From: an uncultured Clostridia bacterium
GTDB lineage: Bacteria; Bacillota; Clostridia; Lachnospirales; Cellulosilyticaceae
NCBI GenBank assembly: GCA_937981575.1
Contig: CALJNR010000012.1
Location: 62,001 to 126,000, forward strand
Reading direction: 5' to 3'
Length of the DNA stretch: 64,000 nucleotides
Under the pieces are notes generated by a model. That model saw only the letters and a list, made by a program, of their open reading frames with translations, had not been told where the DNA came from and made no database searches. Position numbers and translations under genes: made by a program. Positions 25,421-34,625 of the stretch are shown here, in pieces (position 1 is the first letter of the stretch; the number at the start of each line of letters is the position of its first letter).

Positions 25421-26482
25421 TTACTCCATCTCTTCAATTTCTTTCATCAGTGCATCAAAAAGTTCTTCTTCTTTTACCTTTTTTATAATCTCTCCCTTTT
25501 TGAAAATAAGCCCCTCATTTTTGCCGCCTGCGATTCCGATATCCGCTTCTTTGGCTTCGCCCGGCCCATTAACTACGCAGCCCATTACTGCTATTTTAAA
25601 ATTCTTTTTTATATGTTTAGTCGCTGATTCTACACGTTTAGCAAGATCAATAAGATTGACTTCTGTTCTGCCGCATGTAGGACAGGCTATGATTTCAACA
25701 CCAAATTTTCTAAGTTCTAAAGCTTGAAGAATATCTCTTGCACATTCAATTTCTTTAACTGGATCATCAGATAACGATACCCTAATGGTATCTCCTATTC
25801 CCTGTGACAATATAGCTCCAAGCCCTGCAGCCGACTTAATAGTTCCTTTTTTCAATGTCCCCGCTTCTGTAATACCCACATGAAGCGGATAAGAATAATG
25901 ATGTGCAAAAGTCGTATAAGCTGAAATGGCTAAAGGAACATGGGACGCCTTTAGCGACACGACAATATCTTTAAAATCCAGTTCTTCTAGCAAATCAATG
26001 TGTCTTTTCGCACTTTCTAAAAGCGAAAACGCATTAACGCCTCCATACTGCTTTAAAATACTTTTTTCTATTGAACCCGAATTAACTCCAATTCGTATTG
26101 GAATTTTATATCTTTTAGCTTTATCTACGACCTTTTCTACGCGGTCATGGCTTCCTATATTTCCTGGATTAATTCTAAGTTTATGAATACCATTTTCAAT
26201 AGCCATAAGTGCTAGTTTATAATCAAAATGAATATCAGCCACCAGCGGAATATGAATTTTCCCTACTATTTTCTCAATAGCCCGCGCTGCTTCTTCATGG
26301 GGAACAGCAACTCTTACAACCTCACATCCGGCTTCTTCTAAAGCAAGAATCTGATGGATTGTTGCTTCGATATTTTCTGTTTTTGTATTAGTCATAGACT
26401 GAATAAGAATGGGGTTTCCTCCGCCAATCTTTCTATCTTTAATGCAAATAACCCTTGTTTGTTCTCTTCTGAAAAATGTCAT
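25421..26482 (-). CDS. ispG: 4-hydroxy-3-methylbut-2-enyl diphosphate synthase (flavodoxin)
   Basis: This 353-residue [4Fe-4S] enzyme converts MEcPP to HMBPP in the methylerythritol phosphate isoprenoid pathway. It has the TIM-barrel start (IGGGNPILIQSMTNTKT) and RINPGNIG. The cluster ligands are seen in ACPTCGRTEVN (two Cys) and GCVVNGPGEAKEADIG (one Cys). Its ATG overlaps the rseP stop as ATGA. With dxr two genes upstream and uppS and cdsA, it ties isoprenoid supply to lipid carriers. Confidence 0.97.
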   Translation of the reverse strand: MTFFRREQTRVICIKDRKIGGGNPILIQSMTNTKTENIEATIHQILALEEAGCEVVRVAVPHEEAARAIEKIVGKIHIPLVADIHFDYKLALMAIENGIHKLRINPGNIGSHDRVEKVVDKAKRYKIPIRIGVNSGSIEKSILKQYGGVNAFSLLESAKRHIDLLEELDFKDIVVSLKASHVPLAISAYTTFAHHYSYPLHVGITEAGTLKKGTIKSAAGLGAILSQGIGDTIRVSLSDDPVKEIECARDILQALELRKFGVEIIACPTCGRTEVNLIDLAKRVESATKHIKKNFKIAVMGCVVNGPGEAKEADIGIAGGKNEGLIFKKGEIIKKVKEEELFDALMKEIEEME

Positions 26483-27516
26483 ATATTAAACATCCTTACT
26501 GCATCATTATATAATATTACTACAGTTAATAACATTAGCAGCACGAACCCGATAAAATGTACCGCTGACTCTTTTTCTGGTGCAAGAGGTCTGCCTCTTA
26601 GCTTTTCAAGCAAAATAAATACAATGCGCGCTCCGTCAAGAGCTGGAATAGGAAGCAAGTTGACCATACCAATATTGGCTGACAAAAACGCAGCGATATA
26701 AATCATCATCTTAACTGCTTCTGAAATTCCTCCTGAGTTCATGTTTTCTGTCCATTGTTTTGCACTAAAACCTGCTACGCCCAGTGGACCGGCCAATTGG
26801 TTAATCGGTACCTTAAATGATAAAAGTTCAATCAGCCCATTCCAGACTACCCTGATAGCCATTATCGTATTAGCCAATCCTTTATGCATATTATCAAGCA
26901 GATCAAAATGAACTAACTGTGGTGCAAATCCAAATCTTGCTGTTTGCTCTTTTTCAATCCATCTTGCTTTTAATTCTACATTAAATGATTCATTGCCTGA
27001 ACGCAAAATAGTAAAGATATAAGCTTTATCCTTGTTCTGAACAGTTTCTGTAATATCAGAAAGTCTTGTTACCTTTACCCCGTCTATTGCAATAATTTTA
27101 TCTCCCGGAAGAAGCTTAGCTTCACTTGCAGGCATATTTACATCAAGCGTTTTAATGACATTACTTCCATAACCAACATACCCTGCTAAAATGGAAAATA
27201 AAACCCATGCGAAAATAAAGTTCATAATGGCTCCAAAACTTACAATTAAGAACTTTTGCCAAGGTTTTTTAGAACACATGGATCTAGAATTATCACTGTT
27301 TCCAACTTCCTCCTGCATACTGCAAAACCCGCCAATCGGAATGGCTCTTATGGAATAAAGTGTTTCTCCTCTCTTAACCGCCCAAACTTTTGGGCCCATA
27401 CCTACTGCAAATTCATGAACAAGTACACCATTCATTTTTGCCATTATATAGTGCCCCCACTCATGAACGATAACAATCAGTGCGAGAGCTAAAATAAAGA
27501 TAACTACGCCTAACAT
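26479..27516 (-). CDS. rseP: Site-2 intramembrane metalloprotease RseP/RasP
   Basis: This 345-residue zinc protease cuts membrane-embedded anti-sigma factors and signal peptide remnants. The catalytic HEWGH motif is near residue 18 (IVHEWGHYIMAKMNG). A PDZ domain spans about residues 110-180 (ASEAKLLPGDKIIAIDGVKV). The second zinc motif NLLPIPALDGARI reads GAR where many homologues have GG. Four membrane segments are visible. It sits between dxr and ispG and overlaps dxr by seven bases and ispG by four. Confidence 0.95.
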   Translation of the reverse strand: MLGVVIFILALALIVIVHEWGHYIMAKMNGVLVHEFAVGMGPKVWAVKRGETLYSIRAIPIGGFCSMQEEVGNSDNSRSMCSKKPWQKFLIVSFGAIMNFIFAWVLFSILAGYVGYGSNVIKTLDVNMPASEAKLLPGDKIIAIDGVKVTRLSDITETVQNKDKAYIFTILRSGNESFNVELKARWIEKEQTARFGFAPQLVHFDLLDNMHKGLANTIMAIRVVWNGLIELLSFKVPINQLAGPLGVAGFSAKQWTENMNSGGISEAVKMMIYIAAFLSANIGMVNLLPIPALDGARIVFILLEKLRGRPLAPEKESAVHFIGFVLLMLLTVVILYNDAVRMFNI

Positions 27517-28676
27517 TTTAATACCTTCTTTCTACTATATTCTCTAGCCCATCTGTCGCACTCCAAAATATCACTAAGAGTTGGCCTATTTATACATATG
27601 TGGTCATTCATAACCTTATGTATAATTTTAGGAATCTCAATAAAAGATACTTGTTTCTTTAAAAAACCCTCCACAACAACCTCGTTGGCTGCATTTAAGA
27701 CAGCCGGCATAGTTCCGCCTGCTATTAAAGCATCATAAGCAAGCTGAAGACATGGAAATAAATCTTTGCGCGGTGCTTCAAAAGATAACGTTCGTATGTG
27801 CGTTAAATCAAGTTTTTTAATATATGAACTTTCTTTTCTGTCTGGATAATAGAGTGCATAAGCGATAGGATGTCTCATATCCGGGCATCCTAACTGGGCA
27901 ATAGTAGAACCGTCGACATATTCTACCATTGAATGAATAATACTTTCTTTATGAACAATAACCTCAATCTGCCTATGCTCTATATCGAATAAATGCCTAG
28001 CTTCAATAACCTCCAGCCCTTTATTCATAAGTGTCGCTGAATCAATTGTAATTTTATGCCCCATAACCCAGTTAGGGTGCTTTAGAGCCTGCTCTAAGGT
28101 TACATGCTTAAGCTGCTCTTTTGAATATTCCCTGAAGGGCCCCCCTGATGCTGTTAAAATAAGCTTTGACACATCATCATGATTATTCCCCTGCAGACAT
28201 TGGAAAATGGCAGAATGTTCACTGTCAACTGGAATAATTGAAAGGTTATTGGTTTTAGCTAAATCCATAACAATTGTTCCTGCCGTTACAAGCGTTTCTT
28301 TATTGGCTAAAGCAATATGTTTTCCCTTTCTAAGTGCAGCCAAAGTAGGTAGTAACCCTATCATCCCTACAACTGCTGTAACTACCAGTTCGGCTTGATC
28401 AAGAGAGGCTACAATTTCAAGTCCTTTCTCGCCGCTTACTACCTGCGTTCTGCTCCCAATCCCTCGCAATCTATTATTTAACTCAATAGCTTTGTCCTCT
28501 TCCACAACACATACTATTTCAGGAAAAAACTCTTTTATCTGAGATTCCAGCAAATCTATATTGCTGTGTGCCGTTAATCCTAGTACATCTATATCTTGAT
28601 TTTTACGAATAACATCTAATGTTTGTGTTCCGATAGACCCTGTAGATCCTAAAATAACTACTTTTTTTCCTTGCAC
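27510..28676 (-). CDS. dxr: 1-deoxy-D-xylulose 5-phosphate reductoisomerase
   Basis: This 388-residue NADPH-dependent enzyme makes MEP from DXP, the committed step of the non-mevalonate pathway. The N-terminal nucleotide motif GSTGSIGTQTLDVIR, the metal site DSEHSAIFQC and the active-site loop GHKITIDSATLMNKGLEV are all visible. The start is GTG at 28676 with AGGAG seven bases before it. Its stop overlaps rseP. Confidence 0.97.
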   Translation of the reverse strand: MQGKKVVILGSTGSIGTQTLDVIRKNQDIDVLGLTAHSNIDLLESQIKEFFPEIVCVVEEDKAIELNNRLRGIGSRTQVVSGEKGLEIVASLDQAELVVTAVVGMIGLLPTLAALRKGKHIALANKETLVTAGTIVMDLAKTNNLSIIPVDSEHSAIFQCLQGNNHDDVSKLILTASGGPFREYSKEQLKHVTLEQALKHPNWVMGHKITIDSATLMNKGLEVIEARHLFDIEHRQIEVIVHKESIIHSMVEYVDGSTIAQLGCPDMRHPIAYALYYPDRKESSYIKKLDLTHIRTLSFEAPRKDLFPCLQLAYDALIAGGTMPAVLNAANEVVVEGFLKKQVSFIEIPKIIHKVMNDHICINRPTLSDILECDRWAREYSRKKVLKC

Positions 28677-28687
28677 GTGATTAACTC

Positions 28688-29497
28688 CTATCTGATGAAG
28701 TGTTCAGTGATTACAACTGCTGCGTAAATAATGGGGGCGGCCAGCAAAACACTGTCAAATCGATCAATTATCCCCCCATGGCCAGGCAGAATAAACCCAA
28801 AGTCTTTTTGATTAAAAAATCGTTTAACAGCTGAAGCCGCCAGATCTCCAAACTGTGAAATAACTGAAGCAATAATAACAATGATAATAATTGTAATAAT
28901 GTGATTTCTAAGAACTGGAAAAGCATATATTGTATAAATCATAGTATAAATATATCCTAATAATCCTGCTCCTATTAGTCCTCCTATGCTTCCTTCAATT
29001 GTTTTCTTAGGACTTAACTTAGGCGCTAATTTATGCCTGCCTAAGAAAATTCCAGTAAAATAAGCGAATGTATCTGATCCCCAGGAACATAAAACAATGA
29101 GCCATACCCAAAAGCTTCCATAAACCAGCTTTCGTGTTAAAATAATAAAACCTAATAATACCCCAATATAAAGCGCCGAAAACAGTGTAAGCGCCACATC
29201 CACAACTGAATATTTAGGATAAGTCAAAACCATATAAATAAGTGCTGCTACAATAAAGAGTGAAAGATAGATCACATAGTATGTCTGCACTGTTTCAAAA
29301 AAAACAAAATATATAATCAGTGCCCCATAACCAATACCTTTTATTGGATTAAAGCTGCTTTTTATCGTGTGAAACAACTCGTAAAGCCCCAGGCAGCTTA
29401 CAACAACTAAGGCATAATTAAGCATAGGACTTCCTAATGTAACAAGTATAATGACAAGTGGTACTCCAATAACTGCTGTTATTATTCTAGTTAACAC
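28688..29497 (-). CDS. cdsA: Phosphatidate cytidylyltransferase
   Basis: This 269-residue integral membrane enzyme makes CDP-diacylglycerol for phospholipid synthesis. Seven or more hydrophobic segments and the C-terminal signature GHGGIIDRFDSVLLAAP (DRxDS) are present, as is SPKKTIEGSIGGL. The start is GTG at 29497 with AGGAGG eight bases before. It lies between uppS and dxr with short gaps. Confidence 0.96.
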   Translation of the reverse strand: MLTRIITAVIGVPLVIILVTLGSPMLNYALVVVSCLGLYELFHTIKSSFNPIKGIGYGALIIYFVFFETVQTYYVIYLSLFIVAALIYMVLTYPKYSVVDVALTLFSALYIGVLLGFIILTRKLVYGSFWVWLIVLCSWGSDTFAYFTGIFLGRHKLAPKLSPKKTIEGSIGGLIGAGLLGYIYTMIYTIYAFPVLRNHIITIIIIVIIASVISQFGDLAASAVKRFFNQKDFGFILPGHGGIIDRFDSVLLAAPIIYAAVVITEHFIR

Positions 29498-29510
29498 GCT
29501 TTAATTCCTC

Positions 29511-30227
29511 CTATTCACTCTTACCAAATCTTCTTTTTCTTATGTTATAATCTGCAATTGCTTTATCAAACTCTTGTGGCGTAAACTCCGGCCATAAGCA
29601 TGTTGTAAAATAAAACTCACTATAGGTTAGCTGCCAAGGAAGAAAGTTACTTGTTCGTATCTCTCCACTTGTTCGAATCATAAGATCCGGATCAGATTGT
29701 CCTGCAGTATCTAAATAGTTTTCAAACAGTTCTTCATTTATGTTATCATAAGGGATATTCTTTAACATTATATCATTTATCATTTTTTTACAAGCCCTAA
29801 TCATTTCATCACGGCCCCCATAGTTAAAAGCCATATTGAAACATAATCCTTTTTTATCTTTAGTCATATTCTCCAATAATAAGATTTTTTCTCTTAGCTC
29901 ATCAGGTATTCTGTCTGACCAAATATCTCCTAATGCCCGAAATCTAATATTTTCTTTATGTGCTTTCTTGATATGCTCATCTAAATATCTTTTAAAAAGT
30001 TTTAGGAGTCCATCTATTTCGCTTTTAGGCCTCCTCCAGTTTTCAGTAGAAAAAGCATACACAGTCAAATATTTTATCCCTAAGCCGTTGGCATGTTTTA
30101 TAATCTGCTCCAGTACTTTAGTCCCTTTGCGATGGCCTTCATTACGTGGCAGGCTATGTTCTTTTGCCCATCTCCCATTGCCATCCATAATAATTGCGAC
30201 ATGCACTGGAATCTTAATATCTTCCAT
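29511..30227 (-). CDS. uppS: Undecaprenyl diphosphate synthase (cis-prenyltransferase)
   Basis: This 238-residue enzyme makes the C55 lipid carrier for wall synthesis. The catalytic Asp lies in IIMDGNGRWAKE near residue 14. RNEGHRKGTK and FSTENWRRPKSEID follow, and RTSGEIRTSNFLPWQ, which binds the pyrophosphate and metal, is near the end. It is the first gene of the lipid/isoprenoid unit, 20 bases after the T-run of the frr terminator. Confidence 0.97.
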   Translation of the reverse strand: MEDIKIPVHVAIIMDGNGRWAKEHSLPRNEGHRKGTKVLEQIIKHANGLGIKYLTVYAFSTENWRRPKSEIDGLLKLFKRYLDEHIKKAHKENIRFRALGDIWSDRIPDELREKILLLENMTKDKKGLCFNMAFNYGGRDEMIRACKKMINDIMLKNIPYDNINEELFENYLDTAGQSDPDLMIRTSGEIRTSNFLPWQLTYSEFYFTTCLWPEFTPQEFDKAIADYNIRKRRFGKSE

Positions 30228-30245
30228 TTTTCATTTCCTCCTATA

Positions 30246-30275
30246 TCAAAAAAACTCCTCCTAATGGAGGAGTCT
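30246..30275 (-). terminator. Terminator between frr and uppS
   Basis: On the minus strand ACTCCTCC and GGAGGAGT pair around a four-base loop and are followed by seven T. It lies soon after the frr stop and within 50 bases of uppS. It may be partly read through, because there is hardly room for a separate uppS promoter. Confidence 0.85.
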
Positions 30276-30281
30276 TTAGCA

Positions 30282-30839
30282 TTAAACAGATAAAATCTCT
30301 TTGCTTTTATTTTCTACGGATTTATCTATTTCATCCACAAATTTATCAGTCATCTTTTGAACTTCTTTTTCTGCTACATCTAGCTCATCTTCTGATATTT
30401 CATTTCCCTTTTGCATCTTTTTGAGGGCTTCTAATGCTTCACGTCTAACATTTCGAATAGCTACTTTTGCATTTTCACCTTTTTTCTTAACATCCTTAGT
30501 AAGATCTTTTCTGCGTTCTTCTGTAAGCTCAGGAAAGACTAATCTTATAATCTTCCCGTCATTGGATGGATTGATCCCCAAATCCGATTCATTAATTGCT
30601 TTTTCAATGGCTTTTAATAATGAAGAATCCCATGGTTGAATTTGTAGTATTCTTGCTTCAGGTATACTAATATTCCCTACCTGCTGCAAAGGTGTTGCTA
30701 CGCCATAATAATCTACAGTCAGCCTATCCAAAACATGAGGGTTAGCTCTTCCAGCCCGTATTGTACCAAGCTCTTCATTAAATAATTGTATAGATTTTTT
30801 CATTTTGTCTTCGTACTTATTTAATACTTGTTTCATCAT
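30282..30839 (-). CDS. frr: Ribosome recycling factor
   Basis: This 185-residue protein splits post-termination ribosomes together with EF-G. It has the two-domain RRF pattern: the long helices start with MKKSIQLFNEELGTIRAGRANPHVLD in substance, domain II has YYGVATPLQQVGNISIPEAR, and the C-terminal helices have RRKDLTKDVKK and KEVQKMTDKFVDEID. ATG at 30839, with another ATG at the next codon, follows AAGGAGG. It follows pyrH by 13 bases. Confidence 0.97.
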   Translation of the reverse strand: MMKQVLNKYEDKMKKSIQLFNEELGTIRAGRANPHVLDRLTVDYYGVATPLQQVGNISIPEARILQIQPWDSSLLKAIEKAINESDLGINPSNDGKIIRLVFPELTEERRKDLTKDVKKKGENAKVAIRNVRREALEALKKMQKGNEISEDELDVAEKEVQKMTDKFVDEIDKSVENKSKEILSV

Positions 30840-30852
30840 GTATCCTCCTTAA

Positions 30853-31563
30853 CTAATCTTCTATATAAATAGTTGTGCCAATTTGTTCGCCCATAGCTAC
30901 TCTTACTATACCATTTGCGGCACTCAAATCGAAAACAATGATTGGTAACTTCTGATCTATACACAATGTCGCTGCGGCTGCATCAATAGCTTTTAAATTT
31001 TGGCGCAATAATTCTTGACAAGAGATATTGGTATACTTTTGGGCATTGTCATTCAGTTTAGGATCACATGAATACACCCCGTCAATATTCTTGGCAAATA
31101 AAAGTACATCTGCCTCAATTTCACAGCCTCGTAATGCGGCTCCTGTATCAGTTGAAAAAAATGGATGCCCTGTTCCGCCTGCAAAAAATACAATGTTGCC
31201 ACTTTTCATTTGACTTAATGCTAACTCTTTTGAAAAAAGCTCTGTCATATTTCCAATTGCAAAAGGTGTTTGTACAGTTGCCCCAACGCCCTCTGCCCTG
31301 CAAACATCTGCTACATACAAAGCGTTCATAACTGTTGCCAACATACCAATCTGATCTGCCTTTACACGGTCCATGTCCCCTGACGTTCTACCCCGCCAGA
31401 AATTTCCCCCTCCTATTACAACCGCAACCTGCATCCCATTTAAAACTAATTCCTTAAGCTGCTTAGCAACACTTGTAATAATAGCATGGTCAAATCCTCT
31501 TTGTTTTTCTCCAGCTAGCGCCTCTCCACTTAATTTAACTAATACTCTACTATAACCTTCCAT
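30853..31563 (-). CDS. pyrH: UMP kinase
   Basis: This 236-residue amino acid kinase-fold enzyme phosphorylates UMP to UDP. It shows RVLVKLSGEALAGEK, the glycine loop AVVIGGGNFWRGR and the FFAGGTGHPFFSTDTGAAL phosphate motif. Bacterial type, usually hexameric and GTP/UTP regulated (family knowledge). The gap 31564-31773 upstream contains the tsf terminator and a weak promoter-like pair (TTGATA ... AATAAT near 31665 on the minus strand), and nothing else that I see. Confidence 0.97.
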   Translation of the reverse strand: MEGYSRVLVKLSGEALAGEKQRGFDHAIITSVAKQLKELVLNGMQVAVVIGGGNFWRGRTSGDMDRVKADQIGMLATVMNALYVADVCRAEGVGATVQTPFAIGNMTELFSKELALSQMKSGNIVFFAGGTGHPFFSTDTGAALRGCEIEADVLLFAKNIDGVYSCDPKLNDNAQKYTNISCQELLRQNLKAIDAAAATLCIDQKLPIIVFDLSAANGIVRVAMGEQIGTTIYIED

Positions 31564-31740
31564 TGTTTTCTCCTTCCTGCTAACACTACTCTATCATAAA
31601 AGTATGCTAATTTCTAGATATATTTTTCACTTTAGATGCATAATCATTATTGCTGAATGTCTGAATTTATCAAGTAGCTCTTTACATTTTTAGGCCAAAC
31701 AACTCACATCAGCTTAAAAAATATAAAGCCCCTATCTCAT

Positions 31741-31765
31741 AAAAAAAGGGACACTCGTGTGTCCC
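31741..31765 (-). terminator. Terminator after tsf
   Basis: Minus-strand GGGACAC and GTGTCCC pair around a four-base loop and are followed by seven T. It begins eight bases after the tsf stop. Confidence 0.92.
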
Positions 31766-31773
31766 TCCGTATA

Positions 31774-32682
31774 TTATCCTTGAATTTGTTTTGCAACTTC
31801 TTCAGCAAAATTTTCTTCTTTTTTCTCAATGCCTTCACCAGTTTCAAAACGCACAAAAGATTTGATCACATCTGCACTACCTAATTCATTGGCAACATAT
31901 TTAGCTACTGTTAAATCAGGATCTTTAACATATTCTTGTTCTAGTAAGCAGATTTCTTTAAGCTGTTTATTAAGTCTTCCAATAACCATTTTTTCAATGA
32001 TATTCTCTGGTTTACCAGGATTTTCATTAAGAGCTTGAGTCATAAGAATTTCTTTTTCTTTAGATTTAGTTTCTTCTGATACTTCGTTCATTGAAATGTA
32101 TTCTGGATTAACAGCTGCTACCTGCATAGCTACATTTCTTCCCACTTCTTTAGCCTTGTCACCTTCTGCTGCTACTTCTACTATAGTAACAATTTTACCT
32201 CCGCCATGAGTATAAGCTACAAGTGTTCCAGTTGTAGTTTTCTTTACTAAACGACGAATAGTTAAATTTTCTCCTATTGTAGCAATCTTTTCAGTTAATA
32301 CATCTCCAACTGTTTTTGATGCATCATCAGCCCATGCAAGATTTTTTAATGCTTCAACATCTTGAATATCCTTATTAAGAACTAATTCTGCTACTTGATT
32401 AACAAATGTGATAAATTGTTCATTTTTTGCTACGAAGTCTGTTTCTGAATTAATTTCTACTAAAGCAGCTGCTTTACCATCAGCAGAAACAGCTTCTTTT
32501 ACAAGCCCTTCAGCTGCAATACGGCCAGCTTTTTTTGCTGCTTTTGCTAATCCTTTTTCACGTAATACTTCAATAGCTTTATCCATATCTCCATTTGTTT
32601 CATTTAAAACACTTTTGCAGTCCATCATCCCTGCGCCAGTTCTTTCACGTAATTCTTTTACCATAGCAGCTGTAATTGCCAT
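31774..32682 (-). CDS. tsf: Elongation factor Ts
   Basis: This 302-residue protein is the nucleotide exchange factor for EF-Tu. The N-terminal UBA-like part has VKELRERTGAGMMDCKSVL and the exchange site follows in KAAALVEINSETDFVAKN. The C-terminal dimerization domain is present. It is 18 bases after rpsB on the transcript, the universal pairing. Confidence 0.98.
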   Translation of the reverse strand: MAITAAMVKELRERTGAGMMDCKSVLNETNGDMDKAIEVLREKGLAKAAKKAGRIAAEGLVKEAVSADGKAAALVEINSETDFVAKNEQFITFVNQVAELVLNKDIQDVEALKNLAWADDASKTVGDVLTEKIATIGENLTIRRLVKKTTTGTLVAYTHGGGKIVTIVEVAAEGDKAKEVGRNVAMQVAAVNPEYISMNEVSEETKSKEKEILMTQALNENPGKPENIIEKMVIGRLNKQLKEICLLEQEYVKDPDLTVAKYVANELGSADVIKSFVRFETGEGIEKKEENFAEEVAKQIQG

Positions 32683-32700
32683 TTTAGTACCTCCAATTTA

Positions 32701-33450
32701 TTATTCAGCGATTGCCTCAGCAACATCACTAATTTCTTCTTTTGTAGTAGTAGTAGTTTCAAAGATTTCTCCTTGGTTCGCTTCTATAATTGCATCAGCC
32801 ATTTTAGCTACGATTAACTTAACCGCACGAATAGCATCATCATTTCCTGGAATAACATAATCTACTTCTTCTGGGTCACAGTTTGTATCAACAATCGCTA
32901 CTACTGGAATCCCAAGAATATGAGCTTCTTGGATTGCAATTCTTTCTTTACGAGGATCAACTACGAACATTAAGCTAGGAAGTTCTTTCATTTCTTTGAT
33001 TCCACCTAAGTTCTTTTCAAGTTTTTCCATTTCTTTGCGAAGTTCAATAACTTCTTTTTTAGGAAGCACATCAAAAGTACCGTTTGTTTCCATTTCTTCT
33101 AATTGTTTAAGTCTTGCAACTCTGCTTTTAATCGTTGTAAAGTTTGTAAGCATACCACCTAACCATCTTTGATTTACGTAGTACATGCCACTTCTTTCTG
33201 CTTCAGTTTTAATAGACTCTTGTGCTTGTTTCTTAGTTCCAACAAACAAAACTTTTCCGCCGTCTTCAGCTGCTTGACGAATAACAGCATATGCCTCGTC
33301 CACTTTCTTTGTAGTTTTTTGCAAGTCAATAATATAGATACCATTTCTTTCTGTAAAGATGTATTCCTTCATTTTTGGATTCCATCTTCTTGTTTGATGT
33401 CCGAAATGAACACCTGCTTCTAAAAGTTGTTTCATTGAAATTACACTCAT
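32701..33450 (-). CDS. rpsB: 30S ribosomal protein S2
   Basis: This 249-residue full-length S2 begins [22 protein letters not shown] and shows [33 protein letters not shown] and the end [15 protein letters not shown] short acidic tail closes the protein. ATG at 33450 follows CAGGAGGT. It has its own promoter, though transcription from the upstream fla/che operon may also reach it, as in the Bacillus order sigD-swrB-rpsB. Confidence 0.98.
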   Translation of the reverse strand: MSVISMKQLLEAGVHFGHQTRRWNPKMKEYIFTERNGIYIIDLQKTTKKVDEAYAVIRQAAEDGGKVLFVGTKKQAQESIKTEAERSGMYYVNQRWLGGMLTNFTTIKSRVARLKQLEEMETNGTFDVLPKKEVIELRKEMEKLEKNLGGIKEMKELPSLMFVVDPRKERIAIQEAHILGIPVVAIVDTNCDPEEVDYVIPGNDDAIRAVKLIVAKMADAIIEANQGEIFETTTTTKEEISDVAEAIAE

Positions 33451-33552
33451 TTTATTACCTCCTGGTTAGTCCTCCGTATATATTAAACTCTAACAGACTA
33501 TTTTAGCACCCTATTAAAGCATCTACATACGTGTGTTATATTTTCGCTCTAA

Positions 33553-33581
33553 AGTATATCATACTTACTTTCTAAATTCAA
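33553..33581 (-). promoter_or_regulatory. Probable rpsB promoter
   Basis: Minus-strand TTGAAT (33576-33581) and TATACT (33553-33558) are 17 bases apart. The leader would be near 95 bases. No strong terminator was seen between the last fla/che gene and this promoter. Confidence 0.65.
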
Positions 33582-33602
33582 TTGTTTTTATAAAAATTCA
33601 TA

Positions 33603-34151
33603 TCACCTTGTTGCCAGAATTTCAAGTAGCTTATCATACTCAGCATGCGCCGGCAGCACAACCGGCCCGGATCTTAAGTACTTTGATCTTTTGTTCAGCC
33701 GAATATATCTTTCAAAATCTTCACCATCTGCAACCACTCCCTGCTCCTCTAATATCTGACAGATTCTTTCTGAACTTGAATGTTTAGGAATGATTACTGT
33801 AATCATCTGAGGCTCATCTGCTTGACCCATATCCTCTTGAAGTCCTTCAGCTTGGCTGCTATCCGCTTGTTCTGTACTTACAGGTTCTAGTATTTCTACC
33901 ACTGCATTTGAATTCCTATCTTCCATATTTGTACTAGTATTCGCAGAATCTATAATAATATCTTTATTTATCATCTTATTTGCTTCTGTTTCTGGCGAAT
34001 AGGCCCTATCACGAATCTGATAATTAACTAATCCCTGCTGATATTCCTCAGTATTAAGTACAACAACCAACATCATAATCCCAGATAGTGCAACACCGCA
34101 TCCAAATCCTATTAATCCATAAATAAGTTTTTTCTTTCCAGTTCCTATCAT
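33603..34151 (-). CDS. Membrane-anchored protein with MltG-type LysM-like domain
   Basis: This 182-residue protein has one N-terminal membrane segment (LIYGLIGFGCGVALSGIMMLV), a long polar, acidic linker, and a C-terminal region of about 65 residues (VIIPKHSSSERICQILEEQ ... RYIRLNKRSKYLRSG). The latter resembles the small LysM-like subdomain at the start of the MltG/YceG lytic transglycosylase. The catalytic part of MltG is absent. It would sit outside the membrane and may bind peptidoglycan or modulate an MltG. It is the last gene of the fla/che operon, four bases after the previous gene. The assignment is by pattern only. Confidence 0.6.
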   Translation of the reverse strand: MIGTGKKKLIYGLIGFGCGVALSGIMMLVVVLNTEEYQQGLVNYQIRDRAYSPETEANKMINKDIIIDSANTSTNMEDRNSNAVVEILEPVSTEQADSSQAEGLQEDMGQADEPQMITVIIPKHSSSERICQILEEQGVVADGEDFERYIRLNKRSKYLRSGPVVLPAHAEYDKLLEILATR

Positions 34152-34154
34152 CGT

Positions 34155-34613
34155 CTACCTCATTGTATATAGAGAAATCATCAGATTTACTTCTCCTACC
34201 CCTTTTTTTAATTTTTTTGCTATTTCTTCAGTGCCTAAACCTTCTTCATAAAGTTTAATAATATCATTAAACTCTCCTGAATGCATGGCTGAATCATTAA
34301 GGGGCTCACGCCCGTTTTGCAGTACATGCGGCTGTGGCTTTAGTGATCTTTCTAAATTTTTCTGACTCATAGCTTCAGCCACCATTTCTCTGAGGCCCTG
34401 GTTCTTCTTCTCTTCTTCTTCCAAAAAGTATGAAAAAATTTCTCCTACTTCTTTGTTATAGTCATTATTTACCTTGCTGCTTGTAAATTCAACGTAGTGG
34501 TTGTTTGATTCAGTATGGGATGCCATCATAAATATGCCTAATATAATAAAAACAAATCCTATTCCTATCCAAAATAAACAGAAAAAGGGAATATTTTGTA
34601 TAGTAACGTTCAT
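34155..34613 (-). CDS. DUF6115-like membrane protein at the swrB position
   Basis: This 152-residue protein starts with one membrane segment (FFCLFWIGIGFVFIILGIFMM), followed by a charged helical region and a C-terminal helix-turn-helix-like stretch (DIIKLYEEGLGTEEIAKKL). It lies between sigD and rpsB, exactly where Bacillus subtilis carries swrB, a membrane protein that activates the flagellar export apparatus. The layout (one N-terminal membrane helix and a cytoplasmic tail) is alike, but I see no clear sequence match. The role is therefore unknown; a flagellar one is inferred from position. Confidence 0.55.
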   Translation of the reverse strand: MNVTIQNIPFFCLFWIGIGFVFIILGIFMMASHTESNNHYVEFTSSKVNNDYNKEVGEIFSYFLEEEEKKNQGLREMVAEAMSQKNLERSLKPQPHVLQNGREPLNDSAMHSGEFNDIIKLYEEGLGTEEIAKKLKKGVGEVNLMISLYTMR

Positions 34614-34625
34614 TTTATTCTCCTT

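Noticed and set aside
29836-30264. Plus-strand open frame of 142 codons over uppS
   Set aside because: It is antisense to uppS, whose catalytic motifs are intact.
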